DNA from: a virus
Direction: 5' to 3' (one strand)
Length of the DNA stretch: 32,413 nucleotides
IMG/VR virus record: IMGVR_UViG_3300044766_000011
Coordinates: 1-32,413 of that record
Positions 5,489 through 12,233 of the stretch are shown here, piece after piece. The position numbers were made by a program, and so were the translations under genes. Under the pieces are notes generated by a model. The model had not been told where the DNA came from. It did no database searches and worked only from the letters and a program-made list of their open reading frames with translations. Positions within the stretch are counted from its first letter, which is position 1, and every line of letters begins with the position of its first letter.

Positions 5489-6280
5489 TTAATGAAAAAG
5501 TTTCGACAACCACTGTTTGAACCTGGACCACAATGACGACTGAGACACGCCCACCGGATCATCCCCAACCGATTCCAAGTCCAAAACCAGTTGCACATAA
5601 TTAAACCCGTTCGGCGCGAGGTTGTCCGATCCCGTCCAGTCGTTAGACAACACGGCGTAAGCCTCGTCACACCATGCTAGATAAGCGGCCCAAGTCATTT
5701 GCTTTCTTTCTCCCCACGTCACAACGACAGGACCAACGGAATTATAACCCACAACCGGAACGGCGTGTCCACCCCAAGACCCCGGAGTCTCTCCGGTGGT
5801 TGTGTCCCAAACGGTTTGGTTTTGGGCCTCGACCGGAAGGGAGACTCCGATGTACACACCACCGAACAACCACCCCGCCGATTTCAAATGGTCAAAGCTT
5901 TTCTCTTCAAGTTTCACGAATGCAAGTATTTTACGACCTGCAATTCCGTGTTTACGCCAGTATTTAAGCACATCCAATTCCACGGCCCCGTTGTCGTTCA
6001 TCCCGGTTTTTTGATCGTAACCCGAAATGTCGTGGTAAGCCGAAATGATTTGGTCGTCAGTCGGGATAAACTCCGTGTTGTCGTTCGAGGTCCAGGCCAT
6101 GAGCATGTGACCAGCGCTTGCGCAAGTGCAGTCACCGGTGACATCATTTTTGAGCATCCCCCACGCTGGGACTTTAGATCCCCAATCGCACACGGTCGGG
6201 AACGTTGGAAACTGTGCGAGATATTTTTTTAGATGCAGGGTTCTAGGATCGTGACGAACGGCAAGTTTTCCGAGTTTCAT
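5489..6280 (-). CDS. Papain-like cysteine peptidase
   Basis: This 263-aa protein has a NDVTGDCTCASAGHM motif with candidate catalytic Cys51 (or Cys53) and GGHAVPVVGY with His172, followed by a VTWGE strand, the Cys-His order of papain-fold (C1/C39-like) peptidases. Such stand-alone peptidases with a GNDxxGDC box occur in many phages and are unassigned in role. The third catalytic residue is not obvious. There is no signal peptide. It starts after GGGGGAAAA and lies between the tRNA and the membrane protein, next to the lysis genes, so it may act in lysis, virion maturation or on a host protein; these options cannot be separated here. Confidence 0.65.
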   Translation of the reverse strand: MKLGKLAVRHDPRTLHLKKYLAQFPTFPTVCDWGSKVPAWGMLKNDVTGDCTCASAGHMLMAWTSNDNTEFIPTDDQIISAYHDISGYDQKTGMNDNGAVELDVLKYWRKHGIAGRKILAFVKLEEKSFDHLKSAGWLFGGVYIGVSLPVEAQNQTVWDTTTGETPGSWGGHAVPVVGYNSVGPVVVTWGERKQMTWAAYLAWCDEAYAVLSNDWTGSDNLAPNGFNYVQLVLDLESVGDDPVGVSQSSLWSRFKQWLSKLFH

Positions 6281-6376
6281 TTTTCCCCCAATCGAAAAAA
6301 CCGCGAGGCTTTGAACCCCAAGCGTCCGAGCCTTTCGGATCGGGCCACTCTCATAACTGTTTTCTCGATGGTATTT

Positions 6377-6451
6377 TGGTTGCGAGGGCAGGAATTGAAC
6401 CCGCGATTTTCTGAGTATGAGTCAGACGACCCACCACTGGTCCACCTCGCG
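6377..6451 (-). tRNA. tRNA with CAU anticodon, C1-A72 mismatch, CCA encoded
   Basis: The 75-base minus-strand sequence folds into a full cloverleaf. The acceptor is CGCGAGG/CCTCGCA with six pairs and a C1-A72 mismatch. The D stem is GACC/GGTC with loop AGTGGTG. The anticodon stem TCTGA/TCAGA carries loop CTCATAC, anticodon CAT. The variable loop has five bases and the T arm is GCGGG/CCTGC with loop TTCAATT. Discriminator A and CCA follow in the DNA. C1-A72 is the hallmark that marks bacterial initiator tRNA for formylation, but the three G-C pairs of the initiator anticodon stem are absent. It could be initiator-like, elongator Met, or Ile with a lysidine-modified C34. Confidence 0.9.
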
Positions 6452-6502
6452 TATGTATTATTGTCCGAAAAACTTTCTTTTCAACCAAAAACAGTCCCGA
6501 AC

Positions 6503-6643
6503 TTACTTCGTGGACCGATTAAAATCTTTCGGATTCTTCTTCCACGCCTCGCCGCAAACCCATTGCCTCAAACCCTTATCTATCCCGTAGATGCCCACTA
6601 TTTCATAATTTTTACCGCTCCCTTTCCAAACTTCGTTTATCAG
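6503..6643 (-). CDS. Possible 46-aa ORF with non-standard start
   Basis: A frame open from just after a TAG near 6668 to the TAA at 6505-6503 encodes a coding-like peptide (INEVWKGSGKNYEIVGIYG, then RQWVCGEAWKKNPKDF). There is no ATG or GTG at its head; a CTG at 6643 is the best candidate and has only a weak ribosome site. It follows the endolysin stop at once. It may be a real small gene, the tail of a frameshifted gene, or chance. Confidence 0.25.
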   Translation of the reverse strand: MINEVWKGSGKNYEIVGIYGIDKGLRQWVCGEAWKKNPKDFNRSTK

Positions 6644-6659
6644 TTTTCGGCGTTCTTCA

Positions 6660-7397
6660 TTAGAGGACCCCTAGAATTTTGACGTAAAGCGCCCTTCGGA
6701 CCTCGGCCCCGTTCATCCCACCATTTACGATCAATGACCGAAACGGCTCTAATGCGAATTTGTACGCGCATGTGAGTTTATCAAAATCCCCAGTATCCGC
6801 AACGGCATTCATTTTGTGCGCAGTCCAGAACCAACCGGCGGACCTCATACCCGTCATGGGGTCAAGAAGTTTTTCAGGGAACGAAACTAGGTCAACATTT
6901 AAATACGTTCCGCAACGTTTGTAATTATCTTTCCCAGTTAACTGCAACGGGCCTTTCCCGCTGTAATTGTATCCGTCACCGCTTGATTCGTCTCCGTTCC
7001 CCATGCGGTTAGCGTAGACGCGATTAAATATTCGTTTCGGGTTGTGCTGGTAGTCATTGGCTTGTTCGAGGGTGAAATATTTTGGGAATACCTGTATGAG
7101 TCGTTGCGCGGTGTAGTTCCCATTTTCCTCGAACGTCGTTAGCATTCCGCACTCGGCGAAAACCTGGGCGAGGAATGAGGCAATACGTTGGGATGTGTTT
7201 AGATTCGCTTCCAGCATCACGGTACGGATCGGGATGATCCAGGTTTGGGCCGTCGCGTAGTGGATCCCTATTTTTTCGAGAGTATCAGCCGTGATTTCCG
7301 GGTTCTCGGACGATGGAGCACGACCCGGAACCGGTGAGGGCGTTATGTTCGCCTTCAAGATTAGACAGTCTCTGATCCATCGGATTAATCCGATCAT
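6660..7397 (-). CDS. Endolysin, glycoside hydrolase family 19-like
   Basis: The 245-aa product would cleave peptidoglycan (lysozyme/chitinase fold) at the end of infection. Motifs are the FLAQVFAECGMLTTFEENGNYT stretch, with the conserved Glu in the place of the HES box and the EENxNY box, then GDGYNYSGKGPLQLTGKDNY, the GDG-Y-GRG-QLTG-NY signature. The C-terminus ends in a helix with GMNGAEVRR. The start is uncertain: the ATG at 7397 follows GGGGGTGTTT and is used here, but it lies 113 bases inside the upstream gene, and a later non-ATG start near the upstream stop is possible. No signal peptide is evident. Confidence 0.85.
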   Translation of the reverse strand: MIGLIRWIRDCLILKANITPSPVPGRAPSSENPEITADTLEKIGIHYATAQTWIIPIRTVMLEANLNTSQRIASFLAQVFAECGMLTTFEENGNYTAQRLIQVFPKYFTLEQANDYQHNPKRIFNRVYANRMGNGDESSGDGYNYSGKGPLQLTGKDNYKRCGTYLNVDLVSFPEKLLDPMTGMRSAGWFWTAHKMNAVADTGDFDKLTCAYKFALEPFRSLIVNGGMNGAEVRRALYVKILGVL

Positions 7398-7698
7398 AAA
7401 CACCCCCGATTTTTTCCTTCATCGCGAGGTCGTTCAATTTCAGATCCTCGCGGAATCCCACAATTATTTGGTTAAATCCTTCTGTGAGTTGCCGATGTTG
7501 CGCGGCGTTTAACGTCTCCATATCCTCGGCGTGTTTGCTGATTTCATTTGATCGTTGGTTCACTGCGGCGATGTCGTCCTGAGTCGCGATGTTTCCCTTT
7601 GCCCACCATCCCAAAAGTATTAGCAGGGACGCAATGACCACAACCGCCGTGGGCCAAGTTTTGAGAAAGTCAAGTAGAAAAGTTGCTCCGAGTTCCAT
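7285..7698 (-). CDS. Single-TM coiled-coil protein, holin or spanin candidate
   Basis: The 137-aa protein has one strong hydrophobic segment at residues ~17-35 (AVVVIASLLILLGWW), then a hydrophilic, coiled-coil-like stretch with SNEISKHAEDMETLNAAQ and a C-terminal DRINPMDQRLSNLEGEHN helix. Position directly before the endolysin fits a lysis protein: a holin with one TM or an Rz-like inner-membrane spanin. Family not certain. Its ATG follows the upstream TAA without a gap, and its 3' end overlaps the endolysin reading frame. Confidence 0.6.
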   Translation of the reverse strand: MELGATFLLDFLKTWPTAVVVIASLLILLGWWAKGNIATQDDIAAVNQRSNEISKHAEDMETLNAAQHRQLTEGFNQIIVGFREDLKLNDLAMKEKIGGVYDRINPMDQRLSNLEGEHNALTGSGSCSIVREPGNHG

Positions 7699-8484
7699 TT
7701 ATTTCCACCAGACAGGGAAGTTGTTTTTCGGTTTGAACACGGTCGGAGCCGTGTAACCTGATTTTGCGGTCAGGATAATGTTGTCAACCCAAAATGTTAA
7801 TGTCACGGGTGTAGTTATGTTTGGGCTTTCGGTCTGCCATTGAATGGATGTGATTTGGGACAGCGCACGGGACAGACTCATGGTTGTGCCATCGGATAGT
7901 GTCAACGGACATGAGTTAGTACCCCACGACTGGCAGGACAGTGTGGAATAATCCAGCCCAATTGTTTGCCACGCCGACGGCGTATTTACTTGAAACGTAT
8001 AACCATACTGATTATCGTTTCCATTTCCGCCTATGGGCCCACCGTTCCAGGTCACCGGGCCATACTGAATATTCGGGTTGTTGAAATTTATTCGCAATGT
8101 GCAAGCCGACGATGTCATGACAGAAAATGTAACCGACTGCATCCACGACATGTCGCAATACGTTGGGTTAATCTCAGTACCTAATCCGAACCCTGCATAA
8201 GTCGTGGGACCGTTGTAATTCCACCATCCCGTGCATTTTGCAGAGTATGCCGACGTGGTGTATTGATCCGTTGAAACAATGTACGAGTTATTGTTAACGG
8301 CAGAGTATGCAGGCGTTACCTGCACACTGTTAACGGATGTCCAACAAAACGTAAACCAAAGACGCCCGGTAGCATTGATATTTTGGCCGCCCGCGAAGCC
8401 GTCCAAAATAAAACTGGACGACTGAGCTGAACAGGTCAGGGTCAGGGTCAGGGTCAGGGTCAGGGCCAACAAAAAACGTTTCAT
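7699..8484 (-). CDS. Secreted jelly-roll / carbohydrate-binding-like protein
   Basis: The 261-aa protein opens with Lys-Arg and a hydrophobic core formed by Leu-Thr repeats, ending in TCSAQS, a typical Sec signal peptide with a cleavage site near residue 20. The mature part is beta-rich, begins SFILDGFAGG and ends with QITSIQWQTESP and FWVDNIIL, a pattern seen in jelly-roll carbohydrate-binding modules of the CBM11/CIA30 type. Six or more Cys residues could form disulfides. That fits an exported protein rather than a virion protein made in the cytoplasm. It belongs to a block of three genes with N-terminal signal or anchor segments after the tail fibre. Function unproven. Confidence 0.65.
   Translation of the reverse strand: MKRFLLALTLTLTLTLTCSAQSSSFILDGFAGGQNINATGRLWFTFCWTSVNSVQVTPAYSAVNNNSYIVSTDQYTTSAYSAKCTGWWNYNGPTTYAGFGLGTEINPTYCDMSWMQSVTFSVMTSSACTLRINFNNPNIQYGPVTWNGGPIGGNGNDNQYGYTFQVNTPSAWQTIGLDYSTLSCQSWGTNSCPLTLSDGTTMSLSRALSQITSIQWQTESPNITTPVTLTFWVDNIILTAKSGYTAPTVFKPKNNFPVWWK
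8434..8465 (-). repeat. Hexanucleotide repeat GGTCAG x5 in a signal peptide
   Basis: Five exact copies of a 6-base unit plus two bases run from 8434 to 8465. On the coding strand they give (Leu-Thr)5 in the hydrophobic core of the signal peptide at 8484. Slippage by one unit changes the core by two residues and keeps frame. Confidence 0.9.
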
Positions 8485-8487
8485 CCG

Positions 8488-9018
8488 TTACCGCCCGTTG
8501 GAGATGTATGAGCCGTTCCAAAAAACTTGGGTTACGGCGGCACCCAACGTGAAAATGTACGACTGAGCCGCCGTACCTCCGCAATACAGCGCGGGGATAA
8601 ACGTGTATGTGCCAGCGTCGGAGATATCGGACCACAGAATCGTCGTTCCTTTTTTGACCGTGAACGCGACGGACGTTGACGACGTGTTGTGTACCACGGA
8701 AGGTCCAATGTCCAAAAACATCGACGTGCCAGCGGTCGCAATCGTGACAGGCGTGGTCACCGAAGTGGATACTGAAAAAGCAGATACATTGTCCCTAGGA
8801 CCATTCGGCCACGCATATTGCTGACCAGACCCACTCAATGCAATCGGAATAGTCGATCCCTGCGTTGACGGGGTGGGCAAAACGGTTGGGCATGCCGATC
8901 CAAAGCTTATGACACCGTACCCAAAAGGATTTGCCGCCGGGTCCGACCATGACCGCAGAAAAACAAACCCCAGAATTGAAATCACCAAAAATATTAAAGC
9001 CAGCGTTTTCGTTTTCAT
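8488..9018 (-). CDS. Membrane-anchored or secreted beta-rich protein, 176 aa
   Basis: An AAGGAAAAAAC site supports the ATG at 9018. Residues 1-24 are Lys-rich then hydrophobic (LALIFLVISILGFVFL), an uncleaved anchor or signal peptide. The rest is Ser/Thr/Gly/Val-rich beta sandwich-like sequence with SVSTSVTTPVTIATAGTSM and a C-terminal QVFWNGSYISNG. No family is recognised. It lies between two other genes with signal peptides, four bases from the next start, so all three are likely made together. Confidence 0.6.
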   Translation of the reverse strand: MKTKTLALIFLVISILGFVFLRSWSDPAANPFGYGVISFGSACPTVLPTPSTQGSTIPIALSGSGQQYAWPNGPRDNVSAFSVSTSVTTPVTIATAGTSMFLDIGPSVVHNTSSTSVAFTVKKGTTILWSDISDAGTYTFIPALYCGGTAAQSYIFTLGAAVTQVFWNGSYISNGR

Positions 9019-9027
9019 GTTTTTTCC

Positions 9028-10170
9028 TTACAGTTCAGAGTAGCCGACGTGACCGTACAACACCCCCGTTGAAGCCGTCCCTGGAATCCAAATGTAGATT
9101 TGTTGACCGGGACGAAGAAGAACAGGTTTTCGATAAACACTCGAGGACATCGGCCACAACACCGGCTGATAGGTTGCCCCGTTGTATCCATAGAACAGGT
9201 GCTTGGTTGCAGCGGGCGGAGTCGGTTGCACGTTTACGTATCCAGTGACTGCGGCGCTCGACGCGGTTGAAATATCAGCCGACAGTATTGTCACGGGAAT
9301 GGGAGTAGTATTTGCCTGCACCGTGCAAGGTCCAGTCCCGTTATCAACAGAAAAAGACATGTTTTGCACGTTCGAGTACAGCGCAATCTCATCGATTTGC
9401 ATTGTTACGCCCGACGACGAGGGATTGAACAAACTATATATAATTGCATTTGTCAACGATCCGGTTATAACCACCGAAACAGCCGCACTGTATGACCGGG
9501 AAGGGCCCACTAGAGCCGCCATCATGACGGTGGTAGAAGTCGGCGTGAGCGTTGCGCTTCCCGTTGGAGTTGGCGTGTCCTGAACGATATGAACTTGAGA
9601 CACGGTGGTGGATGTAAATGTTGGCGTCGCACTTCCGGTCGGTGTACTCGTTGATGGCACCACGTAGACCGGTTGGATCGTCGTAGGAGTATTTGTAGGC
9701 GTTGCGCTTCCCGTGGGTGTTGGTATCTGAGTGTTGATGGAGATATTTCCGTGAACATTAATGTCGGGAGTAACGGCGAACGCAACACCCGGCATCGAAA
9801 TGATGTTCACATTCGGAGTAGCTGTAGCGACCGCGTTCAGAATTCCTTCAACCTTTCCCGCAATGGACGTTGTTTGAGCCTGAAGGGTGGCAATCATTTG
9901 TTGCACTTGGGTGGGATTTGGAGTTGCGGTGGGTGATCCGTCCTGATGCACAACCACCGTCCCAGTGATTCCAACGTTTCCACCATTGATGGAAACGCTT
10001 GACGCTGTTCCCGTTGTCCCGCCGCCTTCAAGCGCCGCTAGGACTTTTCGCTGAGTGATTTCAAGCGCGATGGTGTCTGGGTTCAAAGTGGGGGTAAATG
10101 TAGCCGTGGCGCACCATCCACCGGAATAAATCCCAAGGATTGCCGAGAGAGACAGAAGTATTTTTTTCAT
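9028..10170 (-). CDS. Secreted Thr/Pro-repeat protein, 380 aa
   Basis: The start at 10170 follows AAGGGGAACACG and gives a clear signal peptide (KKILLSLSAILGIY...GWCATA); a longer frame upstream would hide it. Residues ~35-100 have a QITQRKVLAALEGG-like helix and a beta segment with VVVHQDGSPTATPNPTQ. Around residues 145-215 three imperfect copies of a ~25-residue unit carry TPTGSATPT followed by TT and a V-V/HIVQ strand, a flexible Thr/Pro linker. The C-terminal ~160 residues are a beta-rich domain. It resembles surface-exposed or stalk proteins; it could be a fibre accessory protein or an exported protein. Function unknown. Confidence 0.65.
   Translation of the reverse strand: MKKILLSLSAILGIYSGGWCATATFTPTLNPDTIALEITQRKVLAALEGGGTTGTASSVSINGGNVGITGTVVVHQDGSPTATPNPTQVQQMIATLQAQTTSIAGKVEGILNAVATATPNVNIISMPGVAFAVTPDINVHGNISINTQIPTPTGSATPTNTPTTIQPVYVVPSTSTPTGSATPTFTSTTVSQVHIVQDTPTPTGSATLTPTSTTVMMAALVGPSRSYSAAVSVVITGSLTNAIIYSLFNPSSSGVTMQIDEIALYSNVQNMSFSVDNGTGPCTVQANTTPIPVTILSADISTASSAAVTGYVNVQPTPPAATKHLFYGYNGATYQPVLWPMSSSVYRKPVLLRPGQQIYIWIPGTASTGVLYGHVGYSEL
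9530..9740 (-). repeat. Three tandem Thr/Pro-rich units in the secreted protein gene
   Basis: Repeats of about 75 bases encode TPTGSATPT-type units. The plus strand shows TTGCGCTTCCCGT, TCGCACTTCCGGT and TTGCGCTTCCCGT anchors at about 9551, 9627 and 9700. Units are a multiple of three. Confidence 0.6.
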
Positions 10171-10180
10171 CGTGTTCCCC

Positions 10181-11578
10181 TTAAAGTTCTGCCGAGAATG
10201 ATAAAGCACCATCGGCAGTAAGCGTCAACAACAACCCTTGCCCGATGGTTGGCATGGTAGTGCCATTTAACAAAAAATTGCAACATTCATTCGTGAGAAT
10301 GTTGGTTCCGTATGTCTCTAATTGAGATGGTCCGTAAGTCGTTGATCCGCCATGAACTGAAAAATTTGTTCCATCAAAAGTCATGGTCGGAATTTTAAAC
10401 ATTCCGTTGGGGAAACGAATGGGGAAAACGCATGAAGAAGCTCCCATGAAGTAACTTCCAACCATTGCGCCGAGGAAAACATCTTGGCTTTTGTTCTGCC
10501 AGTAGTACCGTCGAGCGTCAATGATTTCCTGATCGTAACTACGGATTTGCGGGGCCGGAGGATTATTATTTACTCCAACCGAAGCGCCGGGGGTGGAAGA
10601 GAAAGACGGACGACTGATTCCAATACGCTCCGCGCCGCCAGCCGCCAATCCTTCTGGAATTCCGATAACAAATTCTAACCCATGAGTTGATCCAAATCCT
10701 AAATCAACGGTGTATGCACACACATGCCTTTCTAAGCTCATTATTGTACGAAGGTTTTTTGATGGTAAAATATTTGTTGTGCTTGAAAAATCATTATCAG
10801 CATTGGCTTCGTTAATTGTTAACGTCGGAGTAATAGCAGCGGGACTTTCATTATATATTGTCACCTGGAAAGTCCACATTCTTTCGGTTATTCCGAAGTC
10901 ATGAATATCAAGATTTTCTTTTGAAATTCGTTGTTTTAGTTGGACCTGACCAAGCTGAAGAGACGTCGAAGAATTTCCAATAAGTAAAATGTTTCCGTAG
11001 TATTTTTCAATAGTCCAGATAGCGGCACCAGAAAAAACACCCGGCGTATAACTGGATTTCATGATCCAACCATCGACGGTATATTTTTCTTCTCCCGTGT
11101 CGGACCAAGTCCCTCCGACTCCTCTTTGAGCAACGGAAAAACCAGCATTACGGAAAAGATTTTCTCCCGATCCCCCAGAAGGAATCAACGTGGTCCAATA
11201 GGCACTTGCCCCGCCGGGTGTATTTCCCGTGTTTGAGTCAGTTGCGGAAATGTACAGCACACCCGCATATTGACAAATCGAATCGGTGTAGTAGGTGGTA
11301 TTCGCATTGTATTCTGCAATACCCTGTTGCATGAGGTAAGCCAACTGATACGAAAAAACGTATGGGAGAGCGTTGAAATCCTCAAGTGCTGGGGAATTGG
11401 AGCCAATAACCGCCGCGTTCCAACCAGACAACCAAGCCGACAGACCTTGGATTGTTTCAGGATCTTTGCTGTAAGCCGGTGTCCCTCCGGCGAGGCTTCC
11501 GAATTGACCAATTCCAAGAGAACCCGCCGAAGCGTTTTGTCCGAAAATTTTCATCAGCTTACGAGTGATCTTGCTCAT
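10181..11578 (-). CDS. Tail fibre / receptor-binding protein
   Basis: The 465-aa protein follows the last baseplate gene. Residues ~88-135 (YNANTTYYTDSICQYAGVLY, then NTPGGASAYWTTL) match the CBM5/12-like carbohydrate-binding pattern common in tail fibres. From ~145 the NLFRNAGFSVAQRG and YTVDGWIM motifs mark the C-terminal fibre domain of many phages, ending with SYDQEIIDARRYYWQN near residue 350 and a beta-rich tip. It would recognise a surface glycan. The ATG is preceded by GAGGTGTAGG. No separate chaperone is recognised downstream. Confidence 0.75.
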   Translation of the reverse strand: MSKITRKLMKIFGQNASAGSLGIGQFGSLAGGTPAYSKDPETIQGLSAWLSGWNAAVIGSNSPALEDFNALPYVFSYQLAYLMQQGIAEYNANTTYYTDSICQYAGVLYISATDSNTGNTPGGASAYWTTLIPSGGSGENLFRNAGFSVAQRGVGGTWSDTGEEKYTVDGWIMKSSYTPGVFSGAAIWTIEKYYGNILLIGNSSTSLQLGQVQLKQRISKENLDIHDFGITERMWTFQVTIYNESPAAITPTLTINEANADNDFSSTTNILPSKNLRTIMSLERHVCAYTVDLGFGSTHGLEFVIGIPEGLAAGGAERIGISRPSFSSTPGASVGVNNNPPAPQIRSYDQEIIDARRYYWQNKSQDVFLGAMVGSYFMGASSCVFPIRFPNGMFKIPTMTFDGTNFSVHGGSTTYGPSQLETYGTNILTNECCNFLLNGTTMPTIGQGLLLTLTADGALSFSAEL

Positions 11579-11579
11579 C

Positions 11580-12233
11580 CTACACCTCTATCAGGTATTG
11601 GTATAACATCATCGGCCAAGTCGTGACGTAATCGGCGTATGTGTTCAGCGGATAAACCGTGTCGGGAGCAGAAGACGCATAAGTTCGAAGTCCGAAAAAC
11701 GCAGTCGCTGGGGAAGTGTAAGCATAGATGATGTCCTCGCCCACGCCTTGGGGCCTTGGAAGTTTTCCCAACTTTATGAAAAACTCCGCAACAATGTTCG
11801 TCCCTGTTTTAACTAGATAATACCAGTGAACGCTCATCGACCGTCGATCAAAAACTTTAATCACACCCGAAAAGTATGTGTGAATGAAAGCCTGGATGTC
11901 CTTGAGCGTTGCCGTCATGATGTTTCGAGCGATCAGGATTTTCAAAAGTTGTCGGTACTGAGTGTCATTCAAAGTCACGGGACCGGAGAAATCAAAACCC
12001 GAACGCTTTGCGCCAATGTATTTTCCGAGAATGTCTAGCTGAACGCCCACCGCCGTATCAACGATGAAAGCGTTTTGAATCGCCAAAGGCAAAGAGGTAT
12101 CGTCGGACGCAAGCGGCATCGTTGCAGGATAAGCGGTTGATTCAATCACTGAAATCGCGTTTGGCTTCCCGCGATATTGAGCGATCAAAAGTTTTCCGTA
12201 GTATTCGGCTAATTCCGTTCCGGTAATTGTCAT
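11580..12233 (-). CDS. Baseplate/tail protein, DUF2612-like
   Basis: The start is the ATG at 12233, which overlaps the stop of the baseplate J gene as ATGA; a longer frame is not needed. The 217-aa product has a helix YGKLLIAQYRGKPNA, then VDTAVGVQLDILGKYIGAKR near residue 65 and NDTQYRQLLKILIARN near 95, the D--GvqLD-LG--iG-R and d--yr-llk-ki--N pattern of DUF2612 (gpI-like) proteins. These link the wedge to the tail fibre. It is followed at once by the fibre gene. Confidence 0.75.
   Translation of the reverse strand: MTITGTELAEYYGKLLIAQYRGKPNAISVIESTAYPATMPLASDDTSLPLAIQNAFIVDTAVGVQLDILGKYIGAKRSGFDFSGPVTLNDTQYRQLLKILIARNIMTATLKDIQAFIHTYFSGVIKVFDRRSMSVHWYYLVKTGTNIVAEFFIKLGKLPRPQGVGEDIIYAYTSPATAFFGLRTYASSAPDTVYPLNTYADYVTTWPMMLYQYLIEV

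Larger units (their letters stand above)
6281..6659. other. 379-base region between peptidase and endolysin genes
   Basis: It holds the tRNA at 6451-6377 and, upstream of it on the minus strand, an open frame ending at 6503. Between the tRNA and the peptidase start lies a stretch with a D-arm-like fold and a GGTTCAAAG string that I do not accept as a second tRNA. A GC-rich segment followed by six T residues at about 6290-6301 (minus strand) lacks a convincing stem. Confidence 0.5.

Noticed and set aside
6296-6360. Possible second tRNA (Ser/Leu-like) on the minus strand
   Set aside because: A T8-G9, a GCC/GGC D arm and a GGTTCAAAG string are present, but no anticodon stem forms and no 3' strand pairs with ATGAGAG. 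At best it is a decayed fragment; it may be chance.
10181-11578. Diversity-generating retroelement acting on the tail fibre
   Set aside because: No reverse transcriptase and no template/variable repeat pair were found near the fibre gene in this window.
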